Part shown: positions 24,480-38,400 of the stretch, one piece after another | How the letters are laid out: each line of letters opens with the position of its first letter | Position numbering within the stretch: position 1 is the stretch's first letter | Source: Chamaecyparis obtusa | Taxonomy: Eukaryota > Streptophyta > Pinopsida > Cupressales > Cupressaceae | Reading direction: 5' to 3' | Assembly (NCBI GenBank): GCA_027943335.1 | Contig: BSBK01001299.1 | Coordinates: 158,390 to 222,389, forward strand | DNA: 64,000 nt | Made by a program: the position numbers and the translations under genes | Notes under the pieces: generated by a model | What the model was told of the DNA's origin: nothing | The model's input: the letters and a program-made list of their open reading frames with translations, nothing else | Databases searched by the model: none

Positions 24480-26650
24480 CTATATATAGAGCCCATGATA
24501 ATATTCAACTTGCGCTGCCTCCCTCCGGGTCTCTATAGTGGCAACTTGTATGGCCCTATCCCACCGCTCGAGCTCGACTCTTAGGTCAGTCAGCTACTGC
24601 TCTCTGATGGCTATGGTGATCCGTAGTTGCTGCATCTCTGCCTCTAGAGCCTAGATCCTCACTCTTAGATCCCCTCCTCTGCAGGCTAATCCTGCCATGC
24701 ATATACCTTGCGATGAATAGCTCTCGCTGCATCATCCTCCTCAAGGCTCACTGACCTATGTCTCTATGCCCACTATTGGCCACCTAACCTAGAACCCTCT
24801 CCTCTCTCTCCAGCTCTCCCTCCCCCATCATCCCCATTGTCTTTGTCTCCACCCTGTGCCTGTGGGTCTACATCTGGCATAGTAAACCTAGGGAAAGGAA
24901 GCCTCCATTGCTCCACCCTATAGGCTACATCTGCACCTACATCTGCTATCTCTGCAAGGTAGTCCCATGGCTCCCTCCATATCCCAGTTGTCTCCTATAC
25001 TGCCTGTTGGTAGTCCAGCATTGGCAGCCATCCATGCCCCTCCTCGTCTCAAGACCTAGCATAGGTGGTGGTCTCTATAGATACCCTCTATTATCGACCG
25101 AACTGTCTCCAGACACGAGTGATGAAAAATCTCTCCACAACCTTAGTATGGTGGCCTACTAGTGGCTGGCTCCATAACATGTATCCCAGCTTGTGATCTC
25201 TGTCGCTCCACTGCTTGCAAGCCCCATACGGTCTCCACTCAAAAGCAGTCAGCTCATCAAAGAGTCTCCTATAAAATGTCAAGTCACCCCTATGAGCATA
25301 TGATATGAATCCCATATATCTAAAAATGTAGGGGCACCTCCACTCCCTCATCTGTACATATGGGCGCACTACGACAATGTGCTGCCATGCCCATATCTGA
25401 GCCAGAATGGCTCCACATGCCCATGTCCTATCATCTCTATACACAATCTCATGGAGCCCATGATACATATCGGCCAATATGGTCAGGCCCCATGCTAACC
25501 ACCGTGGATGTGCAACCAGATCCACCACTAACTTGCCCCATCCTAGTGTAAACCCCTTTTGACTCTTGTCAGTGATAAGGGCATGTGCAATAATAGAACA
25601 AACAATGCAAGGCACTGGGAAGTCCCTGCCATACTCCTCCATTAGCCGCTCTAAGCTGAGGTGTTTGTCAATAATGGTAACATCCTGGAATAGGTCCTGG
25701 ATGGCCTGCCATCCCTTAGTCAGATCTTGATCGTAATATACTTGTGCCAACAGAAAATCATGTCAGTTTCTTATCATATGGAAACTTTACATCTCTAATT
25801 ATTTAGAAACATGATTATACTCACCGGATCTCCATGACTCGGCACTCGCAGGATCTGATAGACATCCTCTAAGGTGATGGTCACCTCTCTAGTAGGCAAA
25901 TGGAAGGTGTTGTGCTTGCTATGCCACCTCTCAGCTAGAGCAGTCAACAACCCATGATTTGCCCGAATATGGGGCATATCAAGGAGGAACCCAAAACCCA
26001 TGCTAGCCAAATCATCCTTCCCAGGATCGTCCAAATCCCTCACGCACTGTAGCCCAGTCACTCACGGTGCTCTAATCAGCAGTGCCGGGAAAGTCTCCTG
26101 CCAGCTATAAACCAATCCAGATGTCAAAACATATCATGATGGATGATCAAAATCAATACAAGGAAACTTAAACACAAAAATTGTCTAGACCCATGTCATA
26201 TTGCTCAAAATTTAAACATGTGATAATTCTTATTAACTAGTGTGACACTATTTTTTGGAAAGTATCATGCGATACTTTCTTCAATAGTAGTACGATAATC
26301 TTTGCCCATGTGATACTTCACTAAGGATCGCATGATGTTTCATCTAGTCTCGTGCGACACTGGATTGAACAGCTAGGTGATACTTTTTGGTCCCACGAAC
26401 TATCACACGACATAGATTCTCAAAGTGTGCGATATTTTTTAAGTATCGTGCGAACTTTCACACTAAGAAAATTTGAAATTTTTCAAAAACATTAAAAAAC
26501 ATGTTTAAAATACATTAAAAACTCATTTATGACTCAAAAAAGAAAAGTTTTTCTGAAAACTTACCACAGCACCATACTAAAGAGGCCAATTGTGCAACCG
26601 ACTGCACTCGAATGATGAAAGTGAACCAAAACTACTACTTGCTGGGCCAT
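24480..26650 (-). pseudogene. E2 antisense accessory gene: plant mobile domain protein
   Basis: Read on the minus strand, a short first exon (26650-26565) starts MAQQVVVLVHF and ends at a GTAAGT-like donor. A GT...AG intron (about 26564-26105) follows. The second exon reads the PMD: 'HRANHGLLTALAERWHSKHN'-like block near 25930, 'TFHLPTREVTITLEDVYQIL', then from 25750 'WQAIQDLFQDVT', 'RDFPVPCIVCSIIAHAL', 'WRCPYIFRYMGFI' and 'LGYMLWSQPLV', about 300 residues in all, followed by a glycine-rich linker and a coiled-coil-like tail near 24500-24660. An in-frame TGA near 26062 replaces the usual W, and further stops lie below 25090. PMD genes in antisense near the 3' end are known accessory genes of Tat elements; their job there is unknown. 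Expression would need its own promoter, upstream of 26650. Confidence 0.8.
26240..26465 (-). repeat. Motif cluster C: TATCGCAC-type words, inverted, in the PMD intron
   Basis: Ten copies of the words of clusters A and B lie here, but reading on the minus strand. On the plus strand AGTATCATGCGATACT at 26261-26276 is identical to 12617-12632. Others include minus-strand 'gttcgcacgatactt', 'tatcgcacac', 'gtcgtgtgatag', 'tatcaccta', 'gtcgcacgagact', 'catcatgcgat', 'tatcacatg' and 'tatcgtacta'. The cluster falls within the predicted first intron of the antisense gene. Confidence 0.75.
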
Positions 26651-27475
26651 TTTCTCTCTCTAAGCTCTTAAGATTCTCAAAATCACAAAAGACAAATGAA
26701 TTTGAAAATGACTTTTTTTACCCCTTATATAGCATTTTGACTTTTTGACGAATTTTCAAAACATCTCAAAATTTCATGAAAATTGTACCCCTAGCTAATT
26801 TCAATGTCCTGGATCCATTTTCGGAATTGAAATTGAAATTTGAGTTTATCTTGATAGTCAAAATTGAATTTTAAAAATTTTCCCTTCTTCTGCGCAGTTG
26901 GCTAACCATTTGAGGCCCGATCCTTCGATCTTTGTTGGGGCATCTTCATTTCTTCATCCCCATCTCTTCCAACCTTCTAGTCTTTCATTCACTTGTCATT
27001 TGATTCATCTTTCTAAGGTTTGACTTCATTTTTATCCTATATCTTTCTCGGTCAAACCTAGTCAAATTTGGGCATATCTTCACTACTTGATGGTTATCCT
27101 ATCATTCTTCATCTCTTCGATTATGATTTCTAGTGATTTGATCATGTTGCTCTTACTTTTGCCTTCCCTCTACCTAATTTTGATTTTGATCTCGAGGGGG
27201 CAGACACATCATATCCTATTGGCTATTCTCTAGAGAATATGCTTGACCATTCCATTTGCTCTGATCGATCTATCTTTGCGCTTGACATGTTAGTTCTCAT
27301 CTCAAGTCCTGATACTATCCATCTCTTTCCTAAGTGTTTAGTACTGTCGCTACCAGGCTGACCATGCAAGATTTACTATCTCTCTACACTTCATTCTTTG
27401 GAGTCAAATCTCTATTGCCTTCTTGGCTGATCTATTCTTTGACGTAATGTGTTCCCAGATCGATCACACATTAGT
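26651..27475. other. E2 3' non-coding region
   Basis: No gene seen. It would contain the promoter of the antisense PMD gene and ends at the polypurine tract. Confidence 0.55.
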
Positions 27476-27489
27476 CAAAGAGGGGAAAA
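27476..27489 (+). other. E2 polypurine tract
   Basis: CAAAGAGGGGAAAA abuts the 3' LTR start TGTAATCACCC. Confidence 0.9.
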
Positions 27490-28400
27490 TGTAATCACCC
27501 AAAAATAGTTATCTAGACTATTAGCCCCTTGCTAGCATTATTTGCTAAAATCATCAAATGCCTATTCTTGATCAAATCCTAGTTCTATTATTTATTTGAT
27601 TATTTTCTATGGGCTAACCATCTTATCCTAAGTCTTTATTTAATTAAAAAGAATTTCCTCCGCTTTTATTAAATAAAAAGCCCCCCACTTTTCCTCTTAT
27701 CCTAAGTTGCACAAATAAAACATTATTCTTATTTTATAAAAAGAAGAAAAGTACTTTTTGTCTCATATGGACACAAAAGTCAACTCTTATTTTCTCATTG
27801 GAGGATACTTGTGCACATGGATTGCTCCTCTTTCAAGCTCCACCCTTGATTAAATCTTTTTTTCTTTTAATCTCCATGGTCCATTCTCTCTCATTTCTTA
27901 TAAAAGGAGAGCTCTCTTCTCATTTTAGGATCCATCTTTTGAATACTAACCTTATGCTGCAAGATTGCTTGGAGACTTTGGAGCTTTTTGAAGACATTCT
28001 TGCATCCATCTTTCATTTCTTGCATCATAGCTTCATATTTATGCTTTCCTACATTAGCTTCATTTCTATGCTCTAGATTAGCTCACATAGATTAATTAGC
28101 TTGGATTGTAACACTTGCATCTTTCTTTTCATAGCTTAGCTTGCATTCTCATTTCTAGCATAGTTGCATTTCATTCTCATCTTGATTCTTGAGGATATTG
28201 GCATTATTGCCCTTGTCTCCATTGAATCTTCCATTGCATGGTTTACTAGCAAGGTCATAGGCTTAATAGCTCTAGCTAAGAGCACTCTTAATATCCTTGT
28301 ACTCCATGCCTAGGGAGCTCTAGGTCATTTTTCAAGGTTTCCCATTCATGGATTCCCTTGGAAGTAAAGACATAGAGAAGTGCACATCTTAGTGTGTAGA
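27490..28400 (+). repeat. E2 3' LTR
   Basis: The 911-bp copy begins TGTAATCACCC and ends GTGTAGA, the terminal CA having become GA. GTAGC of the target duplication follows at 28401. Confidence 0.95.
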
Positions 28401-30241
28401 GTAGCATACTCCACTATAGGGTGATCATTCCACTTTGCATATTCATCCAAGAAGGTTTTTTCTAGTTTTAGCATGGTTTCCATGTGCACCCTTAACCTAT
28501 CCAATCCTACTAGTTCCTTCTTACAACAAATGTATGCCCTAATGTCTTCAACATGCATAACGCCCATAGGCATGTGGGAGAATGCTCCCTCTAAGTCATC
28601 TAGGATAGACTTAAATGGATGCTTCTTAAACACATATCTTTTCTTTTCTGCAACATCAAATACTATGGGAGTGGCCATCACTTGTTTTATCACTTTCCAA
28701 ATGTTCTCTAAGATAATTTGAAGACTTTTGAATTGGCACGGCGAACTAGGGTTTCTACAACTGATCAAATGTACTTCTAATCATTGATAGATTAATCTGC
28801 AAGTCTTCACAATAACTTCTAAGGCTCTTTCTCCACTCCAATCGCTCTGAATTCAAATGTAATGAGTAATCAAAAAGCTTTTTGTGTACATAAAGTGAAA
28901 ATTCTGCCATTAATGCTTGCCATGTAAACCAGGTTATCACTTAAAAATTTAGAACTTTTGTTCCGCAAATAATCAATATGTGCGCTCTTGCACGAAGGTT
29001 CCTTTATTCTCCATAAGCTTAAGTTCAAAGGTGCATACTCGAAGAGTGAGTATACCAGCCACGCAAGGGTCTAGAGCTAAATTAGCTCCCCCTATGACCC
29101 TGAGGGCCATTCATCCAGATGTAGAGGGTGTGTCCACTATGGATGCATCCAATACATACTCATCAACTTTGTCCTTCTTTCCTTCTGACCAGATCAAGCT
29201 CACATCCTCTGAGGCTTTCACAAAATTAATTTCTCCTTTAGGATCCAATATTGGATCTTTGGCCTTATTAGGGCTTTCCTGACCTTGCATCCTTGATCTA
29301 CAGAACCTTGAGATATGTCCAGCCTTGTTGTAGGAGTGACAAATGACTAGAGGCCTTATATTCCTCGGTGCATTGACACGAGTCACCATTTTGTATTGTC
29401 TGGCTGAGTGACCATTATAGTTACACATCTGACATGTAACATTCTAACAACTTCTTATATTTATCTAATTCTGATTTCTCTAGTCATGTTGAATCCTGTT
29501 CTTTTTACTAGTCTTGCAATTCATAGCTCTATGACCAAATTTATTGCATGAATAATAGTAACCACTAAAAGGTCTTACCTCTATACAATTCCTCGCTATG
29601 TGTCCATGCTTGTTACATGCAAAACAAGTGCATTCAATTGGCTTGCGCTCATTATTAGGTGGTTCACCATTATCTTTACTTTGATCTTCAGTCTTCTTTG
29701 CATCAGTAGAGTCTTTTTGTGTATCCTTTCTTGCTCGCATGTTTTCAATCTAATTTTGTGCTTCATTGTATCCAATACAACTAGTGTCTCATTTGGCTCT
29801 TCTTGCATACAACTAAGATTCTATCAAATCAGAACTGGTGTGTAATTTGTCAATGCGATTCTTTGCTTCTTTTAATTCAAATTCCAAGCTTTCTTTGTTG
29901 TTCCTTAACTCCAAGATTTCCATGTTTGCTTGCCTTAATTCCTCATTGAGTTGAAGGTTCTCTTTGACTTGTTCATTATAGACTTCCTGATTGTTGATCA
30001 ACTTATCATCGAATTCTTCAAGTAGTTCTTTTAAAGATGCATTGTCTTCATTCAGCTTCTTGACCATTGCTCCTAGATCACTGTTAGAGCATTGTTTCAA
30101 ATCCTTTCTTAGTCTTTTGATAACTAATTGAGCATCACTGACCTTTTCTTTTAGTTCTTCAATTTCTCTTTTTGATTTGTCTAGGTCTTCAAGAGCAGCT
30201 TCAAGATTTCTTTTCAGATGTTTCATTTCTGTTTTATCCAT
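28401..30241 (-). pseudogene. E1 polyprotein, N-terminal part: coiled coil and zinc knuckles
   Basis: The ATG at 30241 lies about 40 bp after the E1 primer-binding site. All main blocks down to the E2 junction stay in one frame: 30241-29813 is a heptad-rich coiled coil of about 140 residues; 29740-29480 has 'CFACNKHGHIARNC' (a CCHC knuckle) followed by 'YSCNKFGHRAMNC'; 29428-29111 has 'MCNYNGHSARQYK' (last C lost) and 'CHSYNKAGHISRFC' (second C changed to Y); 28768-28401 is a helical 120-residue block that runs into the E2 insertion. Several stops separate the blocks. CCHC knuckles in this position mark a gag-like RNA-binding protein, but the UBN2 domain normal for copia gag is missing and a coiled coil stands in its place. 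It is likely the particle protein of the non-autonomous E1 family. Confidence 0.75.
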
Positions 30242-30281
30242 GATCTCCTCAAGTGGTTAAACTTTTTTACTAAGGACCAAA

Positions 30282-30293
30282 GCTATGATACCA
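30282..30293 (-). other. E1 primer-binding site
   Basis: Minus strand TGGTATCATAGC, one base from the initiator tRNA-Met site TGGTATCAGAGC, two bases inside the LTR. Confidence 0.85.
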
Positions 30294-30295
30294 AT

Positions 30296-31127
30296 TGTTA
30301 GGAATGGGAACACTGAGAGGGGAGGTGAATCAATGTTCATTGTATTTTATTTTTTCACTTTAATCTTTAAACTGAACTTAAATGCTTAAGTACTAAAATA
30401 AACATCCACATAAACATGAAACACGAAATCAACATATGACACCAATATGGTTACGGGGAAACCCAAATAGGTAAAAGCCCGGTGGGAATTGACACCCACA
30501 AATATTTTGTACTAGTGTTTTATGATCTTTGTTAGAAGATCCTTAACCCTGTTAGGAGTTGCTTTACAATGCATTAAGTATAGTAGACCTTGTTAAGGGT
30601 CAAACCCTATTAGGAATCTTTTACAATAGTCCCTGTTAGGGGAGTGGACGCATTGTCCTAGAGCTCACTGCTCAAGTGGTGAAGGCTACAACCTTCTGAT
30701 CTCAGATACACACTATATCTATTGGATGAACTGTCACTGTGACACTGCTTGTCAGATCAGTTCCTTTGATGAGTTGATGCTTTGACCTCTTGCAAAGCTC
30801 TAATACTCTTATAGACTCTTTGCACACTTCTGCTCTACTTATTACAACTCTTTATCAACTTCCATACTAATTACAATGGGTGCATCTTATATTTATATGT
30901 GCATACAAAATAAACAACTAGGTCGGCCCTTAAACCTATTACATACAATGCTTCCAAATGAATTGGCTTAAGCGTATTTAAAATCAAGCATATATACATG
31001 TCCAAAACCTAATTACAATAGGCGCATAGCCTTTACATCATTAGAATATAGCTGCAACTCAAAATGATAATAGTCAGCTGCTTACTCTGTTCTTCACTGG
31101 CACACATTGGCTGTGTAACATCAAGTG
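30296..31127 (-). repeat. E1 5' LTR, inner segment
   Basis: Matches 7382 to about 8190 of the 3' LTR and stops abruptly at AAGTG (31123-31127), where E3 is inserted. The rest of the LTR resumes at 58241. Confidence 0.93.
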
Positions 31128-34100
31128 TGTAATGCCCAAAAATTCGGGCCAAAACACAACCAACAATTTTTTTTTTAAGGAATAATAGTGCCAAGTTATG
31201 TTGCGGGTTAACAGGTGTCAAAAGACAATAGTTCGTAAAGAGTGTGAAGAACCAATTCTTTACAAACGTTGGTTCCCAAGGGTTACTAGCTAATTAAGTT
31301 TTAACAAGGGACTCTATCTAGGTGGAGAAGTTGTAAATCAAGTTATCCAAATATAAAGATTGTTTATGAGGGCACCACATTTAATTTTGACTATATATTG
31401 CTATCGTACATATGAGACTATAGGCAAAGTTATGCTATGTTGGGTCAAAGGATTCAATCCATAAATAGTCGTGTTACTATAACAAATGAATATTTAATAA
31501 CCGACATATGGCTAGACCAATTCGATGTTCGAGAAGATAAGTTACATAGAATTATAAAAACATTAGCCCATTTGTTCATCCCTAAATGCAACATTAAAAG
31601 ACAACGTATTATACAAATATTTCTTTTACAATGTTGATTTGTACTAAATGTTATCGTGTTTAATAAGCATTATACATCGCTATAACAGTTACCAAATAAT
31701 AAAGTATTAAGTGGCACTAACTAAATAAGTTACCATTTAATACATACATTAGTGTACAAAGTGTTTAATTTAATAATCATATAGTTTATAAAAGGGTAAG
31801 AGAATGTTACCTAGAATATTCATTACACAATATTCTTATATATATAGATTAATAATTATCTATATATACAAATTATGTCAAATCGGTTTATTATAATTAG
31901 ATTGTCAATATATCTATAAATATTGAATATAAGAATAAAAGATCAATTAAACCAATGACCATAATTGGATAGACATATATTAACTCAATTAATAATTTTA
32001 ATATATTAATTAATTAATATTATTATTAACTAATTAATAAACTATAAATTATTTATTAAGAAAATATATATACAATCAATAATTATAATTAAATAATATT
32101 CATTATAAATTTAAACATCTCACTAAAATCCTTAGCTATCCTATCATCTACAAATCTACTCATTAATCCTAAACAATCAAAAGCTACTCCTTCTAGCTTA
32201 CCTAAGCACTCTACCTAGGCATCTACTCCCTACCCTAGACTCACATCATATCCCAGCAAAGACTATGGTGCGAAAATCAAGGATATGGGAGCATGCAATG
32301 AGAAGTGGGAAGCAAGTTGGGAGGCCCCACTAAACCTACGCCAAGACTTAGCATGTACTAAGTCCTTCAACAGAAGTCTGCGCACATGATTTGCATGAAA
32401 AAGTCTTCCCATATGGACCTGCGCAATAAAGATGGAGGTGCCGTTGAGGCAACGTCTAAACCTGCAACTAAAACGTCAAATCAAATCCCCCCATACATGC
32501 CTCCTCGTCCATCAACTAAAACGTCAAATCAAATCAGTACTGTCGGAAGCAGTGACGAGCCATCCTGCAGATGATGGACGAGCTGGTTACCAGCTAGAAA
32601 CAAATAAATACGTCGCCAACCTGCTTACCTGCTTCCGTTTAATGGTCCACGGTGATACTGACAGCTGTTGTTAAATACCTAGCGCCTGAGATATAAAATA
32701 TTTTATGCACGATCAAAAATCAAAATCAGTATAACCATTGGCAGTCAAAATGCATCTCTAAATATAGGTTTATTGTTTTCTTTATATTTTTTATTTTATG
32801 CGACATAGTGTTCTATATAGTCGAATAAAACGGAAGTAAGAACAATCAGAATCAATATGTTCGATAATAAAAACAGTTAATTTAAATTAGATTCCTAAAG
32901 AGTTGATTTTTTTAAATTCTATGTAATGTTTTTAATTGAATATAATCAAAATATATATTGTTAAAAAATATTTATTTTTTAATTAAGATAAATTAAATTG
33001 AAAAAGTACAATATATAAATATTTGTACACTATTTTTTTTATAAATAGTTAATATTGTTTAAAGAATTATCTAACATAAATTAACTTTAAAATTTTAATA
33101 ATCAATTTTTATTTCAATTTTTTTGTCATGTTAGGAATTTCAAAACTTTCACTCTTATCAAAAGGGAATCATTATTTATAATAAGGTTGGCTTGGCTTTT
33201 GCTTATTCTAAATTTCTACTTTTTCTTTCCTTGACATATACTAATATAATTCTCATTTAGACACATTCAATCTTACGATAATAAACATTTTATATTTTGA
33301 GGAAATTTGTTTGATTGAGCTTGAAAACTACATATAAGTAGTCTAATAATATTTCTCAATTCAATTAGTAAATTTAGCTTTTAACATTATAAAAATGAAA
33401 GGTTTGTCTTCTATAAAAATTTCCATCCTTTAAATGATTAACCTTGGGAAGCAAAGGAATGTAGTTTTTATGTTGGGGTTACAAAAGTTTAGTCAAACTA
33501 TGGATTAAATGGCTTTGGTCATTCAACTTTTTTACACTTAGGCTTTTAATCCTAATTAATCGTCTGTACACATTTGACAATTGTCTACACAAGTTGTCAT
33601 CCTTTAGGAGTCTACTAGAGATGTGTCAATTTCATTTTGACACATCATCCTAGTCTCTTGGGCAGTTTTTCCATCACTCCAATACATCCCTCCTTTCATG
33701 GTTGGACTTGGTTGCACTTACCCCATGTCCCCATGTGGTTGCTTAAGTCTATTTTGTGCTTAGGAGTAGATTTAGGATTTCAGATCCAATAGACAAAAAA
33801 TGGAATACATACATGATTCAATAATAAATTCCAATTTTCTTCTCTAAATCTAAGTAGTGGATAATTTTCCCTCTAGATCAGTTCTTTGTGGTTTTCGTTT
33901 CAAGAAAATGAATTTGTCTTAAATATTTTTATGCAAGAGTTAATTATTATCATGATAGTTTGAATAAACACGGTTCATTTGAGATTTTCTTATCCTTATG
34001 ATTCTTGTGTAGTTAGACTTTTCTAGCAAATTGTATAATCAATTAGACTTATTATTATAGAAAACTATAGTTTAATAATATTGAAGATTAGATTAGCGGA

Positions 34101-35453
34101 TAGATTCATCCAAGTGGTGAATTTAAAAATTCTCCCACAAAGTTATACGTAGGGTCTCAAAAGGGGTGAATTTGCAGCCCAAGTGAGGAGAAGGCATTGG
34201 TATAACATAAAACTCATTCAAGTATAAATTAGATTTTAGTAGGAGATAGTAGACAATAGATAGAAACAAAAGCAAGTTAGATAGAAAGCTAGTTGTAAGA
34301 CTTATTCAGGAATATAAATGTGTATCATGCATGTTTTAATACTTTATTTTTATCTAGTTGATTAATTAGGTCATGTGGATACTTACCTAGTTGCATTATG
34401 AATGTGTGTCATGCTTGTTGCAATACTTAATTAGGATGCTTTATTTTTATAGTTGATTACATTAGGACACAGGACACATGTGTTTTAAAATTCTAGTGAA
34501 ATTATTATTGTTTACTACTTGACCATGTCTTAAAAGGGGATGCTTTATAGCTAATCTAGATGTCTTAAACATAATACAACTTAGATCATCAAACATAGAT
34601 CTCAAGTATATAGCATGTCAAACATCATTTATAGAGTAAACTTACATATAACTTAGATCATCAAACATATAACTTGGATCATCAAAAATGTATATATTAA
34701 ACACATAGATTGAAAGTATGTAAACATCACACATATATAAAGTAAAAGTATATAACATGTGAAACATCAATCATAGATCAAGTATGTTTAAAACACAGAG
34801 ATAAATGGTTCAATGTTCATATAGAAATTACATAAAGTGTTAATTTAGAAATAAAATATTATTAAAAATTTGTAATTAAAATTTAAAATTAATATCTTTT
34901 ATGTTTAATTTTTTCACTTCAAGAAATAAGGTATTCTCAAGTAGGTGGCTCAATAGAGTATTTATAAGTAAAACAATTATTCAAACTATGAAACAAAAAA
35001 CCATAGTAGGATGGAAACAATATTATACTTTTAATTTTTAAAGTAGCACTGAACTATATGCCTTCTTCAAATAATTTAAAATCAAGAACATCCATAATTG
35101 AATTTTTTTCATGGCTGCATGTTATACATAGATTTTCTATATAAATGATGAATCTATTGTGAATTTTCAAGCTACTCCATCCAAGCTCTAATTGTCAAAA
35201 CGGAAGGCAATTAAACTTACACATTGAAAGAGTCTCTTTCCTCCACAATCATCATTGTAGCATTAGGTATATAATAAACTATCAAAACATTAGAAATATA
35301 GTAAACTACAGTATTTTTTGTAACAATGTTGATCATAATTCTCCATACTAATGTCAACAAAACCTGAACATAACATACTTTAGTTATAAAATAAATCTAT
35401 AAATTTAAGTTTCAAAATTGTAAGAAAACCAATTTAATAATTTTTTACCTTCA
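31128..35453. other. E3 left part: AT-rich, no gene seen
   Basis: Starts with the E3 terminus and is mostly AT-rich DNA with stops in all frames. At 32450-32540 the word 'caactaaaacgtcaaatcaaatc' is present twice, 47 bp apart, in a locally GC-richer patch related in inverted orientation to 54400-54470. At 34560-34800 phrases such as 'agatcatcaaacat' and 'aagtatataacatgt' recur as a loose repeat. Confidence 0.6.
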
Positions 35454-38400
35454 CTAGTTTGCATTGCATCTATTGTTCCCGGTGCTTGGTTAAGATCAAT
35501 AGAAAATGGTAGCCTATGTTGTCCTTTATTCTTCTCATCATCTAAACTTGCAATGACATGCATATTTAATTAGTCAACATAGATAAATCTTAAACTACCT
35601 AAAATGTAATGTAAGTAATGTAAGTAATATTGACATTCTTAATTACCTGAAATCCTTTGTTGAAATGTTTGATTGGGAGTAACACCAATAGTTATGATGG
35701 TTGAGTTTCACAAATTGTACATGCTAATTGTTTGATTAAGTATAGAAAAGAGGTTAGAAATTTTTTTTAAATGGCAATATTACAATTAATGAATTAATAT
35801 ATTTAATAATTAAAAAATCACCATCTATATTTTGTGTTTCTTCTATTATTGATTGCTTCAAATCAATAGAGAAGGGCAATCAACGCCTTCGTGTATTCTC
35901 TCGATCCTCCAAAGCTACAATCAAATATTTTTACATATGAAATAAGAGGAATATTTATTGTTATGAAAATTAATAAAATAAATTATAATAAATATACTAA
36001 CCATGTTGTTCCATGATAGTAGTCGTTTCTTCTTGTATGGCTATGCTTGAACGATTTAAGACCCTCTTTTTTTTCTTTTTTCTATGAGCTATAGAAGGGA
36101 ACTGAAATTCTTCCTGCTCTGATACTCTTTCATTTGATTCTTGATGAATGTCATGACATCTTTGATGAACATGCCTTTTGCATATTTTGCTTGGACTAAA
36201 CCATGGTGATATCTGTCTCATGGGCATATTCTCAGTACCAAGAATTGATGTAAACTTTGAAGAGGAAGAAATAGATGCATGGAAATCATTTTTAAATCTC
36301 TTAACACATTCAGTAAAAATGAGTTTTACATCTTTTGTGGTTGGTATATTATGGCGTAATGAGTCCAAATAATCAAGAGCACTTTGATAGTCATCAATGG
36401 AAGGACCTGATGAATTCCAACCATCTATAATAAACAAATAACAATTAAGTCAAACAATATGGAAAAATCAATATTTTTGTTGAAAATTGATGGCATTGAA
36501 ATTTACCAGTTCTCTGGTCTTGACCACTTCCAACCCCAATCAAATCTTGATCTTCTAATGGATTACAAACATATGCAATTTGAAGAATAATTTATTAAGT
36601 TTAAGAACCATAAAAATCAATAAAAAAAATTTATTATGAAAGATAAATAAACATCACCAATGATATTATTCTCATGACTAGAGCTCCCTACAATATCTTT
36701 ATCACCATCAACCAATGGAGTAACACCATCTATAATTCAATGACTTTTTATTAGTTTAGAAAAAAAATAATCTTTGAAAATATAGATATAATACTCAAAT
36801 GTTAGAAGAAACTTACCGACAACTTGATCTTGCTCATTTGTTTGGTTTCTCTTTAAAATATCTAAAATCTTCAACACATGCTTGCATGTGTTTCCTCTTT
36901 GTGCCCATTGACAATCACACACATGCAAATCTGATCCAAATTTTCAAACAATGTACCACTTCATAGGAATAGATTGGCTTCTTATTTTGTATGTATTGGG
37001 GAGATCATCAGGATAACAATCTGAATCTGGTATTTTTTTTGACCTCTCTAGTGCAATTCTATAGTATCTTTCTTTTTTAAATTTAGTGAGAAACCCTGAT
37101 AACTGTAAATATCTTTTGTTTCTATAAAATGGCTCTATCCTATGAAGAAGTATATGGATAAGCCAATCCATTCTCCTCATACATTTCTTGGCACACTCAC
37201 TTAAATAATGACTCTTGATATGACAATGATATGACTCTATAGATGCATTAGTTTCTTGATTGGCATGAGGGAAATTTTGAAGATTTTTTGCCCACATTGC
37301 TATACAAACAATCATAAAATAATATTATTAACTACAAATAATAATTTAAATCATGTAAATACAAAGATACAAAAATGAAAGGTTTGGAAAACTTACCAAC
37401 ACGAGTGTCATCACAACACTAAGTTTTTTGAAAATAATCAATAAAATTCTTCTCTCCTTTAAATTCCTCCATGAATCTTTTTATTAAGTGAATGGTGATG
37501 TTTTCATTATCACCCATTGCATGCATTATGTCACCTAATTTGTCAAACATCTTTGTTCCAACATCCCTATTGCTTGCAAACCTATATTGTAAAATATAAT
37601 ATCAATTTACATATTTGAACAAGTGATGATTGACATATTTTGATTAAATATTCACTTACCTATACACATTTTTTAGCCATGCCCTGCGCACATGCCAACT
37701 ACATAAAAGTACTCGGCAATTAAAAGATAATCTACAAGTTATACATTGTAAAAGTTAGCCAATATCATTCTAAAAAAATGAATGCAAAATTCAAAATAGT
37801 TTATTTCATAAATCATGACATTGAATAAAGTTAATTTTAGTTTAAATGTATAAATTAAGGCCAATAAAAACCTAATAGCTTCAATTTCTGCACTAGCATC
37901 ATCTGTCATGAATGCATTGACATTCCAATCTGATTTCAATTGTTTCCCCCGTCTATAAACCTCTGTTAGCCATTAATTTATATCCTCAACTCTATTTCTA
38001 GAGGATATCGCCCATGCAATAGGTACACCAGCCTCTTGTTCATCAAAAATAAGCAATGTATATAGCTCATACTGCACATGAATTTACCATTGAAAAATTA
38101 ATATGTTTAAATAAAATAAATCAATGAGTAAATTAAAATCTATAAGTATAGTTAAGATTGCTATACTTACACCATATTTATTTGTTGAAAATGTTGAGTC
38201 CATTGCAATAATAGAGTTATGTGAATGTTTCACCATCATTTCTCTCATCCAAGGTGTTTGGATGCCTATAATGAATGGAACATCTCCCATGGTGTTTGGT
38301 GTTTTATAGAAGAAGAACTTATCTTTCTCCTCTACATGCCACAAACTAACACTTTTTGCATCATCTTCATTTTTTTGTGATCGAAAGGAGCATACTCTTT

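Noticed and set aside
27798..28076. 92-codon plus-strand frame repeated at 11955-12155
   Set aside because: Both are in the E2 LTRs; the match is LTR identity and not a gene family.
28346..28400. Last 18 codons of the minus-strand frame beginning at 28768
   Set aside because: They lie in the E2 LTR and are not part of the E1 protein.
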